The notes under the pieces: generated by a model
The model's database searches: none
Told to the model about the DNA's origin: nothing
Seen by the model: the letters and a program-made list of their open reading frames with translations, nothing else
Made by a program: the position numbers and the translations under genes
Origin: Mimachlamys varia
Lineage: Eukaryota; Mollusca; Bivalvia; Pectinida; Pectinidae
Length of the DNA: 64,000 nt
Direction of reading: 5' to 3'
Assembly (NCBI GenBank): GCA_947623455.1
Contig: OX392528.1
Location: 57,678,322 to 57,742,321, forward strand
Shown here: positions 13,140 through 55,724 of the stretch, piece after piece
Layout: every line of letters starts with the position of its first letter
How positions within the stretch are numbered: the stretch's first letter is position 1

Positions 13140-16100
13140 TTAAGAAGTCGTTTAAAGATTTTAGCAGCTTTTGAACTTTGACCTTCGATAAATCCGGAAG
13201 TTGACATTTTAGAGAAAATGTTTCATGAGAAAAGTGTTTTATTTTCTATTCTACACAACATATCCAAAAATGAACGAAATCCGTTAAGCCGTTAACGAGT
13301 AATTGCAATCTAGGCGAAACCGGAAGTGACGTCATAGCGGCCATATTTGATAATGAATTGAGTCCATAATAACAAGAATTGGTCATGACAACATGGTGAT
13401 GAAGTGTGCAAAGTTTGAGCTTGATCCTTTTCGTGCAATTTGAGGAGATGTTTAAAATGTAAAATTTCGATATTACTAAGAAAATAGAGGGAAAATTTCA
13501 AAATGGCGTAAAATATGAACGGAGCGTGCTATCGAGAAAGTAAAGATACCAAATTGATTGGACGAACCTACTGCATTGATTTATGAAAGAATTTTGTGAA
13601 TAAAATGAAAAATGAAGAAAATTCAAAAATTTCTAAAAATAGAAATATTTCGACACCTACCTACCTTTTTACTGGGTCATATTTTGTATTAACATATAAT
13701 GAAAAAAAGTTAGATAATTAAATTTACTACAAAAAACACAAATACACCAACTCTCAATGATAAATATTTTTCGAGTTATAGCGTTTTTTTTTGTAAACAA
13801 GAAGTGACGTCATAACCGCCATATTTGTCAATGAATCGACCCCATAATAACAAGAACTGGTCACAACTACATAGTAAAAAAGCATGCAAAGTTTGAGCTT
13901 GATCCTTGTGGCAGAATTTGAGAAGATGTTTAAAATGTAACTTTTGACATTACTAAGAAAATAGAGGGCAAATTTTGAAAATGGCGTAACTCCTTAACCG
14001 GAAGTGATATCAAAACACAGATTGTATTAAAATCATCAGATCGGCATACTGCATTGATTTATAAAAGATTTTTTCAAAAATATCAATAATGAAAAATTTC
14101 TAAAAATAGACAAACTTTGACCCCAATTTACCTTTTTACTGGGTCATATTTTGTATTAACATATAATTAGAAAAAGTTAGATAATTGAATTTACTACAAA
14201 AAACATAACTACACCAACTTTTTCACACCTTTGTCAGATTTTGTCTTTGGTGAAAAGGAGGTAACTCTTACATATTCTAAGAACTACTTCCCTTTTACCA
14301 CTGATAGACAGTAAACCATTTTAATACAAAGAATATATAGGGAAATTTTCAAAATAGCTTACTTCCTTAACCAGAAGTGCTATCAAGACACCGAAGGTAT
14401 CAATATCATCGAAATGACATACTCTATTGATCTGTAGAAAAATAAAACAAAAATAATGAAAAATGAAAAAACTCTTAAAATAGATTAACTTTGACCTCTG
14501 CTGCGCTTTTTTTACGAGACATATTTTGTAATAACTTGTAGAAGAAGAAACTTTTTCCCAGATGTAATCTACAATAATATACCTTTGAAACATCTGAACA
14601 TAAAACGGTTATTGAGATAAAGTTATTTTAACATTTTAAAGTATGACGTCATAGCGGCCATCTTGGATTTTGAATCAATTTAAAAATATCAAACTTTAGT
14701 CGGGACTATCCCGCGATCATTTTTGACAAGTTTGAGCTGAATCCCACTGTTGGAATTTGAGAAGAAGTTTAAAATGTGAAACGGTTTTTTTATATAGATT
14801 ATATAGGGAAATTTTGAAAATGGCGTAATACCTTTACTGGAAGTGCTATCAAGACACCGAAGATATCAATATCATCAGAATGACATATTCTATTGATATC
14901 TGGAAGAATTTTTTTTAAATAGTAAAAAATGAAAAATTTCTAAAAATAGATTAAATTTGACCTCTGCTGCCTTTTTGTACGAGACATATTTTGCAATAAC
15001 TTGTAGAACAAGAAATTTTTCCCCAGATGTAATCTACAATAAAATACCTTTAAAACATCTGGATATTAAATGGTTATTGAGATATAGCCATTTTAACCTT
15101 TTTAAAATATGACGTCATAGCGGCCATCTTGGATTTTGAATCGATTTAAAAATATCAAACTTTAGTCAGGACTATCCCACGATCATTTTTGACAAGTTTG
15201 AGATGAATCCCACTGTTGGAATTTGAGAAGAAGTTTAAAATGTAAAACGATTCTTAACATAGAATATATAGGGAAATGTTCTCAATGGCGTAATACCTTA
15301 ACCGGAAGTGCTATCAAGACACCGAAGGTATCAATATCATCGGAATGTCATACTCTATTGATGTGAAGAAAAAGTTTTCACAAATAATGAAAAATGAAAA
15401 ATTTCTAAAAATAGATTAACTTTGACCTCTGCCCCGCTTTTTTACGAGACATATTTTGTTATAATTTATAGAAGAAAAAAGTTGTCCCCAGATGTATTCT
15501 ACACTAATATACCTTTGAAACATCTGAACATTAAACGGTTATTGAGATATAGCCATTTTAACATTTTAAAGTATGACGTCATAGCGGCCATCTTGGATTT
15601 TGAATCAATTTAAAAATATCAAACTTTAGTCGGGACTATCCCACGATCATTTTTGACAAGTTTGAGCTGAATCCCACCAGTGGAATTTGAGAAGAAGTTT
15701 AAAATGTGAAATGGTTTTTAACATAGAATATATAGGGAAATGTTCACAATGGCGTAATACCTTAACCGGAAGTGCTATCAAGACACCGAAGGTATCAATA
15801 TCATCGGAATGTCATACTCTATTGATCTGTAGAAAAAGTTTTCACAAATAATGAAAAATGAAAAATTTCTAAAAATAGATTAACTTTGACCTCTGCCCCG
15901 CTTTTTTACGAGACATATTTTGTTATCACTTATAGAAGAAAAAAGTTGTCCCCAAATGTATTCTACAATAATATACCTTTGAAACATCTGAACATTAAAC
16001 AGTTATTGAGATATAGCCATTTTAACATTTTAAAGTATGACGTCATAGCGGCCATCTTGGATTTTGAATCAATTTAAAAATATCAAACTTTAGTCGGGAC

Positions 16101-16735
16101 TATCCCACGATCATTTTAGACAAGTTTGAGCTGAATCCCACTGTTGGAATTTGAGAAGAAGTTTAAAATGTGAAACGGTTTTTTATATAGATTATATAGG
16201 GGGAAATTACATATGGCGTATACCGGAAACCACATGTGTTACATAAAAACTAAACACATCAAATTCATCAGAATGACATTGTGTATAGATTGGTCAAAAC
16301 AAATTTCAAAAAAAATTAAAATTAAAAAAAAAAAAAAAAAATTTTTTTTTATTGATTTTTGACCCAATGGCGAACTTTTTTATTTCAACTCCAAAGTACC
16401 TAAATGTGTGAGAAAAAAAGTTAGATATGGCTTATGTCTACAATAATATCATTACAGAAACTCTGAACAGCCAACGGTCATTGAAATATGGCTATTTTAA
16501 AGTTTTTAACTTATGACGTCATGGCGGCCATCTTGGATTTTGGACCTACTTCGTTATGTTGCTGTCACCCCTTTGGCTCATGCCAAATACAATGGGCTTA
16601 ACTGAATTAACATACCTCTTACCATTTTTGCATAATTCGTGTCACAAAATGAAATGCAGAAGAATAATAATAATAATAATAATAATAAACAGAACAGAAA
16701 CAATAGGACTTTTCACCACAAAGTGAAAAGCCCTA
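13140..16735. repeat. Satellite-like tandem array, unit about 464 bp
   Basis: The anchor TGACGTCATAGCGGCCATC recurs at about 14,645, 15,110, 15,573 and 16,037 with 463-465 bp spacing. More diverged anchors lie near 13,325, 13,803 and 16,512. Units share blocks such as AAACTTTAGTCGGGACTATC, TTTGAGAAGAAGTTTAAAAT and CCGGAAGTGCTATCAAGACA. The short frames at 15,422 and 15,886 are translations of this repeat, not genes. Related fragments occur at 50.38-50.68 kb. Confidence 0.85.
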
Positions 16736-16740
16736 ATTAA

Positions 16741-19278
16741 CTGATATCAGCAATATCCAAGATAGATTCCTTCGTGGTTACCGGTACAGCAGCAGTTGAA
16801 ACACGCTATTTGTAAACACGCGTCCATTTCGAACCGTCTTCTACCTGCGGTTTGTTGTTGAAGTGGGCCCCACCTGAATTATTTTCAATTCTTTGGATTT
16901 TTTTGTCAAGAGTTTCTTGTCAGTTACCGCTCAGGTTTACTTCGTTTTAGGCTTATTTTTGCATGGTTATCAACTGGATTTTTTTTCAGAATTTTTCAGA
17001 ATCACGAAAATTTCCCTGAAGTTACGTATATTGGGCCTTTAACGCAAATGCATCGTCGGAAACCCAGGGTGCACTTCTCTGACGTCAGAGAAGTGTACTG
17101 TGGGTTTCCGACGATGACGCAAATGTTGTCGCCGGAAAAGTAACACCTAAGTCTCGTTTTCTATCGTCGAGGCGAGACAAAAATCTCTCAAAACAGGTAA
17201 ACAGGTATTATACATTTATATAGATAACCATATGACATTTACAAAGGTACTCCTATGCTTGAATTCTAAAAATACATTTTAGATTTTGACTTTCAGTGTT
17301 GCAAACGCACCTTCCCTATGTAACAACAGACCACTTCACAAGGGGTATGTGTATGTGTCAATGATTTTTTAGTATTTATAATCAATACTCGGGTAAAATA
17401 TTGATAGTAGTACCTTTCAGACAAATGGATAAACTTCTTTTATTTTTATTATGATGGTAGTTGCAATTGGATTTGCTAATATCGTATGATGGTATGTCTT
17501 TGGATTGTAAAAGTGCAATGTTACCTGTGGTCCATTGCGTGTACAGTATACATTTTCAGTTCCGTTAAATACCCAATGCAGTACCTCACCAGCAAAACCT
17601 GTTTGGAAGCCAGTATATATGGTGTCTGCGGTCGTCAAGCATGACGGTCTTACAATAGGTTTCACCGAGAGTGTTGTCTCAATGCTAATTTAACCACGGG
17701 ATTAGATTACACCTCTAGTACAAGGTTACTAACTTTAGAGTTTTCAATATTAACACTACCTAACAATTATGCCGTAACTACAGTCGTTATCCTTCAGCGC
17801 CCGCGCCGACTCATCACGGTAGGAAATCACGTGATATCAGTTGATGAATCCACGACAGTCCAAGATGGAGTCACCGGTCGATTCGAGGGAAAAAATAAGA
17901 GAAAACGCAGGTAAAATATAACATCTCAAATCTACACATAGCCCATGTCTTCCGGACACTATTTCTGTATCTTCTGATGTTTAAATTACCACACAACCCC
18001 ATTTCGTTTTCCCAAACACCTCTACAAACTGTCGGCTATTGCCGATATTTCCGTGCGATTTGTTGTGGTAAGTTCCCACGAAAAAACTTTGTTTTGATGC
18101 CAAGACCCGTTCTACTGCAACTATTGGCGGAAAAAGTTAGTGATAATTCATATTTGATCAAAAGTCAGCAAATAGTAAAACATAGATGGTGAACATGGAT
18201 TAGAAATACGATTTATTTTGATTTTTCTCAGTTGATGAGTTCCCACGTATACATTCGTGGCTGTGCGAAAATGATGAGTAACCACGAACTTGGAACATTA
18301 ATCACAGAATATGGCACATATAAACTATTTGATTCTCTCAAGGTGTTTGGTATATTAATTTCACTTTTATTCAATCCTAGTGCCGAAAAGATGACGAAAT
18401 CAAAAACAAAATTATCAAGGAATTCTGTTAGGCAAAGGGGTTACAAGGAAATAAAAAAGACGCTCGACATTCATTCTTTCAATGTCACATCAGAGTTATT
18501 TTCAAAATCTCTCCCTCCACCTCACAGCCCCGCTCCAAAACGGATAACCATCCATATTTTCTTTTACATGAATAACACCATGGCAAATGAATAAGTGGGG
18601 GCGGAGCAGGGGGACAATAGCCCCATCCCTCACTTTCTATATTTCTAAAGTGAGGAGGCAAACATATTCCTTTGTCATGACAAACAAAATGTCTTCTTAA
18701 AATAACTGCATGTATATGTAGACATGTTCCCTAGCGGTCCTATGTAGCTTTATTGAAATTGGTTTACTTGTGTAGGAGGAGTTGTCTGGGCAAACTTTCC
18801 AACAAAATCTGTTTAGAATGACCTGATTACCATGGTTACCTATATTTCTGTTAAAAATATCTGCATGCATATGTGCACAGTCCCTAACGTCGTGTGTAGT
18901 TCTATTGAAATCGGTTCACAAAGGCTCAAAAGTAGAGCTGGGTACCACAAAATTAAAAGTACCACGGCATACCAATGTATTAAAAGCCCAATATACGTAA
19001 CTTCAGAAAATTTTCGGTATTCTGAAAAATTATGAAAAAAATACAGTTGGTAACCATGCAAAAATAAGCATAAAACGAAGTAAACCTGAGCGGTAACCAA
19101 CAAGAAACTCTTGACAAAAAATCCAAAGAATTGAAAATAGTTCAGGTGGGGCCCAATTCAACAACGAGCCGAACGTAGAAGACAGTTCGAACTGGACGCG
19201 TGTTTACAAAAACCGCGTTTCAACTGCTGCTGTACCGGTAACCGCGTACGAATTCATCTTGAATATTGCTGATATCAG
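16741..19278. mobile_element. Inverted-repeat structure IR1 (~300-bp arms, TTAA-flanked)
   Basis: Arms at 16,741-17,042 and about 18,979-19,278 are inverted copies of about 300 bp. Both outer ends read CTGATATCAG and abut TTAA. No transposase was recognised between the arms. The 82-codon minus-strand frame at 17,417-17,665 is unrecognised. The interior contains the left arm of a second inverted repeat, so the two structures interleave. The arms may be two separate ~300-bp elements in opposite orientation rather than the ends of one transposon. Confidence 0.65.
17051..17116. repeat. 66-bp palindrome centred on TGACGTCA
   Basis: CATCGTCGGAAACCCA is repeated in inverse around CTTCTCTGACGTCAGAGAAG, giving an almost perfect hairpin with a few mismatches. 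The central octamer is the consensus CRE/ATF site. The hairpin sits just inside the left arm of IR1. Confidence 0.8.
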
Positions 19279-20788
19279 TTAATCCTAACTAAATCTATAA
19301 ATATGATAAGTTATTAGTCTTGATTTTCGCTTAAAGTTACGTATATTGGGCCTTTAAGCAAATACTGCGGTACGTACCACGGTATGACACCTTGATTGAA
19401 TGTTTGAGCTAGCTAAAGGTCTCTGGCTATTTTTGTTCTGAAGCCAATCAACAAGAGGCCCGCGTAAGTTTTTCGTTTTGTTATCCTCTGATATTGTTTG
19501 AGTGGAGCTATATCTGTCCTAATTGATCAGCAAACTAAAAGAAATTACAATTAAAGCATATTGGAATTTCAATTGATCTATGAAACAAATAGTTCTTTGA
19601 TAAGATACATGAAAGTCTCCCAAAAAACCGGTACAGGACTTATGTATCGCGGTACGTACCATCACAGCTTTATACCGCAGTTTACCGGTAAAACCGCCCA
19701 GGCCTATTAAAGAGGATCGGAGCTGTCCTGTGTAGCTTTATCAGTCCATAGGTTTCCGGGACGTGATCCGGACAAGATATTTTCACAGACGGACGCACCG
19801 ACAGACTGATTCCAGAATACCCCCACCTAACTTCGTTGCGAGGTGAGGGGATACAAACATATTAATTGATGCGTCTTCAAAGAACCCACATTAGGTCGCT
19901 AATCATGGTCATTCGAAGGCTTGAAGAAGCATCATTCAGATGATCAACAAGAGTTTTGTTTTTTACATGGCCCGAGACACAAGTCCTAACAGTCAGTTAT
20001 ATATGAAGTTATGAACTATAAAAAAAAACGTATCAAAAGCATAAAAATGTATTTTACCTATGGCGTTTAAGGTTAGCCCTACTAAAAAAAAGCTTGCCAC
20101 AACATCTATATGGTGCCGTATCTCTGTGGGCAGCTTCATGACTGTACCCCCGATTTGCTTTTGAAGCCTTTCCCGCATATTGGACACATTCGTAAATATA
20201 TAATCAAAGATAATCAGCAATCAGTCAAACGCTAAAAAGTGAAATAGAAAAGTCACTTTGAAGTATATTTATTGGAAAGATAGGCATTTCCGTGTTTATT
20301 TTCACGTCATGTAGATTCATTCGTGGTCGCTCATCACTTTCGTGTTTCGCAAAAGTATGCGTGGGAACTGATCATGTTTTAAGAAATCATCATAATTCGT
20401 CTTTCTATTTTGTTGTTTATGTTTTTTTATTCATCATGTGATAATTGATTAAACGAAATACATACATATCCGTTAAAGAAGTACGATGGCAGGAATATAG
20501 GTCTGTGCGCTAAAACAAGGTTTTTCGTGGGAAATACCACAACAAAATACACGGAAAAATCGACAATAACCGTCGGTTTGTCGAAGTGTTTGGGAAAACT
20601 ACGGGGAGCTGTATAATAATCTATGCATCAGAAGAACCAGAAATAGAGTCCGGAAGACATGGCTTATGTCTTGTTTTGAGAGGTCATTTTATTTTCTTGT
20701 TTTACCTGCGTTTGCTCTGCTTTTCTGACCAGACTCCATCTTGAAATGTCGTGGATTCATCACTTAAGTCACGTGCTTTCCTACCGTG
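17815..20788. mobile_element. Inverted-repeat structure IR2 (~470-bp arms)
   Basis: Arms at about 17,815-18,290 and 20,318-20,788 are inverted, moderately diverged copies. Each holds a matching short start: ATGGAGTC... ending AACGCAG followed by GTAAAA. It reads 17,865-17,910 on the plus strand and 20,739-20,706 on the minus strand, and both end in the same phase at a good splice donor. The rest of the arms is non-coding. This suggests that a promoter and first-exon unit lies in both arms. The interior holds the right arm of IR1. Confidence 0.65.
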
Positions 20789-20839
20789 CTCATGTGTATA
20801 TAATTTTACCTGTGGTCAGCCTTGTGCTATAAATAGATC

Positions 20840-21346
20840 GTCTCAGTGGTCAGTAATTGGTCAGATAATTAGAGCCTATAATATCATCGTGCATACTAAT
20901 TATAGGAGGTATAAAAAGAGGTGTGCGGTTTAGAGAGATTTACGCCGGACGGAAGACTGATTAACATCGGTGTGTGCTTCGGCGTTAAACTCGTAACTAA
21001 CTAACTTAGAGAGATTTAACACAGGTTTGAAGGAGAGTTAACGCGGACTTAACTGAGTTTTGACAGTTCTTAGAGAGTTTTCAAGTAGTGTTAGAGTACG
21101 GAGGATTACTGTATAAGATATAAATATTAACAAGATGGAACTTATGTATGGATGTTTATAGTGTGAATGCGCCGGCGATAGCGAGAAAAATGGAATGCCT
21201 GTACCTTTTGGAATATATGTAACTTTGTGGATTTACCATGCTGCGGCTAATAAATATGTGATCTTAATTGAATTCGTGTGTTGTTTATCGCACCACATCC
21301 ATCCCAACGGATAATATCGTCTCGTTTATACGGAGCGGACGTTACA
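20840..21346 (+). mobile_element. Possible solo LTR or LTR fragment
   Basis: The segment has a TATA-like GGTATAAAAAGAGG at about 20,910, a later AATAAA at about 21,250, and ends CGGACGTTACA, resembling a retroviral-type LTR 3' edge. No matching 5' TGTAACG edge, internal gag/pol, primer-binding site or target duplication was seen. The call rests only on the order of promoter, poly(A) signal and CA end. Confidence 0.3.
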
Positions 21347-22794
21347 TATTTATTGAAATGTACACGTACATGTATTTAAGTTTCAGATTTGTGTAAATTA
21401 TTGTCATATATTGATTAAAATTATACCTTCTTTCAGATTTTTTTAAATTAACATAATAATTGTCATATATTGATTTAACTTAATTCTTTCAGATTTGTGT
21501 AAATTGTTGTCATATATTTAACTTCATGATGAATGTTTTTTATTATTATACAATACAATTACTTATACATCAATAATTTTTTAGTGCTTTATATACAATG
21601 TATATATATGTATGAGCTAGTATAATTAAGTGTAGTTGGTCTAAAATATCATATATAGAAATAATATGTTTGAGGCAGTCACATAATATATCAGTCACAG
21701 AATATATCCGTTGAACTTGTACAGTGTGTGACGTCAGTTAAATATTATCTGTTATTGTGTGATTTTATATGTCATCTTCATTACTATAACCAGAGACGTA
21801 TTATACGTCTCTGCTATAACATGTATGAATAAAAACTTTATTTAATATCATGATCAATGCTATACATAGCTAGATGAAGGAGATTTATTTTTCAAGCATT
21901 TAATTATTATTTTCCATTTATTGAATCTAAAAAAAATAATTTCAATGATCATTTTCTATTACTTAATGCTGTTTTACATGAATATATTATATTTATTTCA
22001 TTACCGACTTTGGTATCATATCTACAAATTAAATGAGTTGATATTCTTAGTTGAAATAGACTATAACTTAAACTTCAAAGGATTTCATATATAAACACCT
22101 TTCTTTCAAGTTACCAAAGGTAGTGTTCGGGGAATGGCTCATTCCCCCAACACCAACTCTGGTTGGCTCAATATAGCCTGCGCTTATACGGCCAGGTGTG
22201 ATTCCTAAGAAGCCCTGGGTTTAGATGTAAAATAACTATGAACAGAGATTTTATGTCAGAAGTGTGGTCATATACCTTAAATAGCTGTCGAAAAATACAT
22301 ACTTTTGTTAGAAGTTTCAGTACTTTTATTTTTTAATTGACTATAATATGATAAGTCTACAGTAAGACTTCAATGCCTTGTCAGGTTCGTTTTAACGGGA
22401 TGATTTATTTCAGAAGGACACATTATAAAGCGAAGGTTCTTTGTGCTTTACATATAGTATATACTTACACTTTTCAGTAGCCCCCTTTAACTTAAAATCA
22501 GGGCTAGAAACTTTTTCAATATATTAGTCCAAAGGACTTGTAAAATTCTTAAGGTACTAGTCCTGAGGGCTTCAGCCTCAGTTCAACAAGTGACGAACAA
22601 CAAATTGAGAAGCGATGAGCTGGCGGGCTAGTCCAGAATTTAGGGGGACACAGGGTATGGGGGTCCCTCCCAGTAAAAAAAATAATATCTTTATGCTCTA
22701 ATAGGACTTTTGGTGTATCCCGAGTGCTAACTTTGCACCATTTTCTTTTCTTGAGTATAAGTTATAGATTAGAATACAAAAACCAAATAAAAAC
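21347..22794. other. AT-rich stretch, no gene seen
   Basis: Low-complexity, AT-rich DNA. A small palindrome CAGAGACGTATTATACGTCTCTG-like sequence lies near 21,792-21,813. A related CAGAGACGTAT...ATACGTCTCTG pair lies at about 56,764-56,800, suggesting a short dispersed repeat. Nothing else is supported. Confidence 0.35.
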
Positions 22795-23345
22795 AAGAGG
22801 TCCAGAGGGCCTGTATCGCTCACATGGATACATTGTATCTAATTAATCATGTGAAATATTTTCTTTCTGGTCCTGCCCCTCAGCCCCCTGGGGGGAGGGG
22901 GGAGGGGGGGTGGGGGGTCAGTCCCACCATTATTACAATTTTGAATCCTGAGCACCTAGGGATGCTTTCTACCACATAAGGCCAATTTCCAAAAACCAAT
23001 ATAGCAAAATAACCCTTTTTTGCCCTCCTCCCCTCAGCCACCTAGGGGGTCAGCTAGTCCCACCATTAGAACAGTTTTTAATCCTGAGCATCTAGGGATA
23101 CATCCGGCCAAATAAGGTTGATTTCCAATCTGTGATTACGGAGAAAAGCCGCTAATATCAATATAGCTAAATGACCCCTAGGGGGTCAGTCCCACCATTA
23201 GTACAATTTTAAATCCTAGTCACCTAAGGATGCTTCCTGCCAAATTAGGTTGATTTCCTATTCGTGGTTATGGAGAAGAAGTCATTTAAACAATTGTTGA
23301 CGGACGACGGACACTGTGGTCCCAACTGGCCCTCTTTGTGCATAT
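22795..23345 (+). repeat. Fragment of the GCTCAC-bounded repeat with 'CCTAGGGGGTCAG' core units
   Basis: It begins AACAAGAGGTCC followed by GGGCCTGTATCGCTCACATGG, the left-end module also seen at 30.2, 42.8 and 43.3 kb. About three diverged core units follow (GTCCCACCATTA, GAAGTC), ending in TTGACGGACGACGGAC. The right-end hairpin is missing. Confidence 0.65.
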
Positions 23346-24027
23346 CCTGAATTGAAGACTGGTCATGGTCATTTGTTTTCAGGACAATATTTGTAGTACT
23401 TCATTCAAGCCCGATACATATGAGCTAAAATCCAGGCCAAGTATCCTTTTTTTCTGCCAATATCAAGATCTTTAGTGAAGGTTTTTATTATACTTGACCA
23501 GTGGCCTAGAGAGCAGGCCAATGATATTTGTCACTGCACCTTTTAAGCACTCGGTCCTTGGTACCTACTGGCCAAATACCAAATAGCACTACATTGTACC
23601 TTTCTTCTACCATTTGAGTACAGGAAGTACTCACTCACCCATCCAGGGTTTTAATTTTATTCTGAAAATGGGGCTGCATCTTTGAAATTTTGGATAAGAT
23701 GTCTAAATAACTATTAAAAATAGATTTTTTTGAACAAAGCAAAATATTAAAATAAAAATTTTTGGATGCAAAATAGTGTCAGCATCAATATTTGTCATCA
23801 TGGAAAACATTTCAATCTCTTTTTTTTCCCCCATTTTGCTCCCTGGCATAACCATTGATATTTTGAAAAACGAATTTGAGAAACAAATAGCAATCCTTTC
23901 CTGTCCCGTAAAAACCCTGGTTCCACAAGTGTTAATTGTACGCAGACTCCCATTTTAAAGTGAATTCTTTGTATTAAAACACGTACAAAAACTGTTGGAC
24001 ATCAATTAATCTTGACATATATTCAAT
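23346..24027. other. Non-coding stretch downstream of calmodulin
   Basis: I see no gene or named repeat. The 60-codon frame near 23,776 has no recognisable domain. Confidence 0.35.
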
Positions 24028-24815
24028 TTTATTAACTATATATATATAATATATATACATATCTCCTGAAAGTAAACAGTTTTGAAATATAAATAAACAT
24101 CTTTAAATACTATCCACCAGACATACATGTACAGTTAGTTCTGTGCAGCTACATGCTCCCAACCCAGATTGAAAAGATTTTAGCAACAACTTTGAAGAAG
24201 GGATGACAAAATAGAACTCTGAAAAATTACAATAATATTTATTTTGAGACAATCATGATTATCTTTTATCCATATGATCTCATGATGAAAGGTGAATTTA
24301 CCAATTTTTACACCCTTTAATGTTTTCCTGAAGAATGGATAATGAAGAGAAATGGACAGGATGTAACAACAAATGTTAACAGGTAATGAGAAAAATGTCG
24401 ATGAGTGAAACTTATGTCAACAACAACAGTCAATGGACACCTGTTACATAAAACTTTTTCCATATTTTTTTTTTTACAAAACCTTAGTGCCTAAGCTAGC
24501 TACACTTAACTAACAAATAGAAATCTCCCTGCCTGAAAATCCATAGCATATGTAGAGCAAAATAGCAGCTCTACATTAAAACCCAGGACATGTTTCCCTC
24601 AGGAGTCTTGTTCACCATCCCTTGGCTTGAAAATACAGCATCACTGTCAAAGGGATCCTACAACCTTTGGCCATCCAGTCTGGCTTCTATCAGCAAGGTA
24701 TGGACTGCAATTATCCCCCAGTTTGGTCACAAAAGTGTACCAACAACGTACATCCCACGTGATTTTTAATGACAAAACATTTAATGAAAAAATCTACTAT
24801 GTCCATAGTCCATAA
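24028..24815 (-). other. Probable calmodulin 3' UTR
   Basis: This sequence follows the calmodulin stop codon on the minus strand. AATAAA signals (read as TTTATT on the plus strand) lie at 24,238-24,243 and 24,028-24,033. Which one is used, and whether the UTR goes further, cannot be told from sequence alone. Confidence 0.4.
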
Positions 24816-54764
<29,949 letters not shown>

Positions 54765-55170
54765 TGTGGATTTTAAACTAAGCTGTCTGCTGTGTTCAGA
54801 TGCTCTATATTCCCCGTGTTTAGTTTACACCGGTAGCCCTGTCGGGTTATATTAGTCCGCTGTGTTGTATTTGTAAATAAATCCAAATGGCTTTTTCGGT
54901 TCTTATACAAACTAACTGTATTCACAAATATCGTATAATTCCACAGCAGAAAAAGTACGTGTAATCTAGAAATCGTTGAATTAAGAATGGACTATTTTCA
55001 GTTCAACTTCCATCAACATCGCGGAAATGGCTCGTATCTCGCCCTAAATTACCACGGAAACGTTTGTAACGGTAACGCTCATTGGTTCGGTTACTCCTGC
55101 AATGCGACAACGCGCACTGCGGCAGATGGATGTTTATTTTGTGAGGAGAGTTCCGGAGAGGCAGTATATA
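54765..55170 (-). promoter_or_regulatory. Calmodulin 5' UTR and probable promoter region
   Basis: Directly upstream of the start codon on the minus strand. A TATA-like TTGTATAAGAACC lies at about 54,900-54,912. A more GC- and CpG-rich patch lies at about 54,995-55,165, with an inverted CCAAT at about 55,081. The transcription start is not known. The 75-codon plus-strand frame at 54,987 falls in this patch and has no recognisable domain. Confidence 0.4.
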
Positions 55171-55716
55171 CTCACATGTCGCACGGGAAAATTCATAATT
55201 TCAACATTCTCTGAGGATCAAATTTAGACTAGACGACATCAATTATGTAAAACTAGCATTGTTTTCATAGGAATAATTCAGTAGTTAAACGAACACCGCT
55301 TTTTTGTGTAACAAAGGGCTTTTTGTACGTGGCCACTGGTGTATTTATAGTGTACTGGTGTGATTGGACACTTGTATTACGCTTGCATATTGTATCGATG
55401 TAGATAGATGGACCTTGTGCTGTCCTGATGGATAGGTTTTTTTTCTAGTGATGCTGTCGAAAATTATTTGAAAACGGTCTTCTTTTTTCTTTTATAGGCC
55501 TAAATCCTGAAAATGTACTGTGCAGTTTAGAGTAATAGCATAATTATCTAACTTCTCGCTGTTTTCTTGTTTTGCTCGCATAATTAATTTTGGTCTTATA
55601 TTAATTGATGTAGATTTCTATTTAATATTTAATGATAAATTTCTGGTACAGGATTCTGTATCTGATAATTCTTTTAAAAATACTAATTTTGAATGTAATG
55701 AGATGACACTAACGTT
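55171..55716. other. Upstream flank of calmodulin
   Basis: No gene recognised. AT-rich intergenic sequence between the promoter region and the foldback transposon. Confidence 0.4.
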
Positions 55717-55724
55717 AGGCCTAT

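Noticed and set aside
17417..17665. 82-codon minus-strand ORF as a host exon
   Set aside because: It lies inside the inverted-repeat complex and has no domain I recognise.
18935..19690. Possible hAT element with AGAGCTGGGTACC / GTACCATCACAGCTTTA ends
   Set aside because: The ends match only loosely and no target duplication was found; the region already contains the IR1 right arm.
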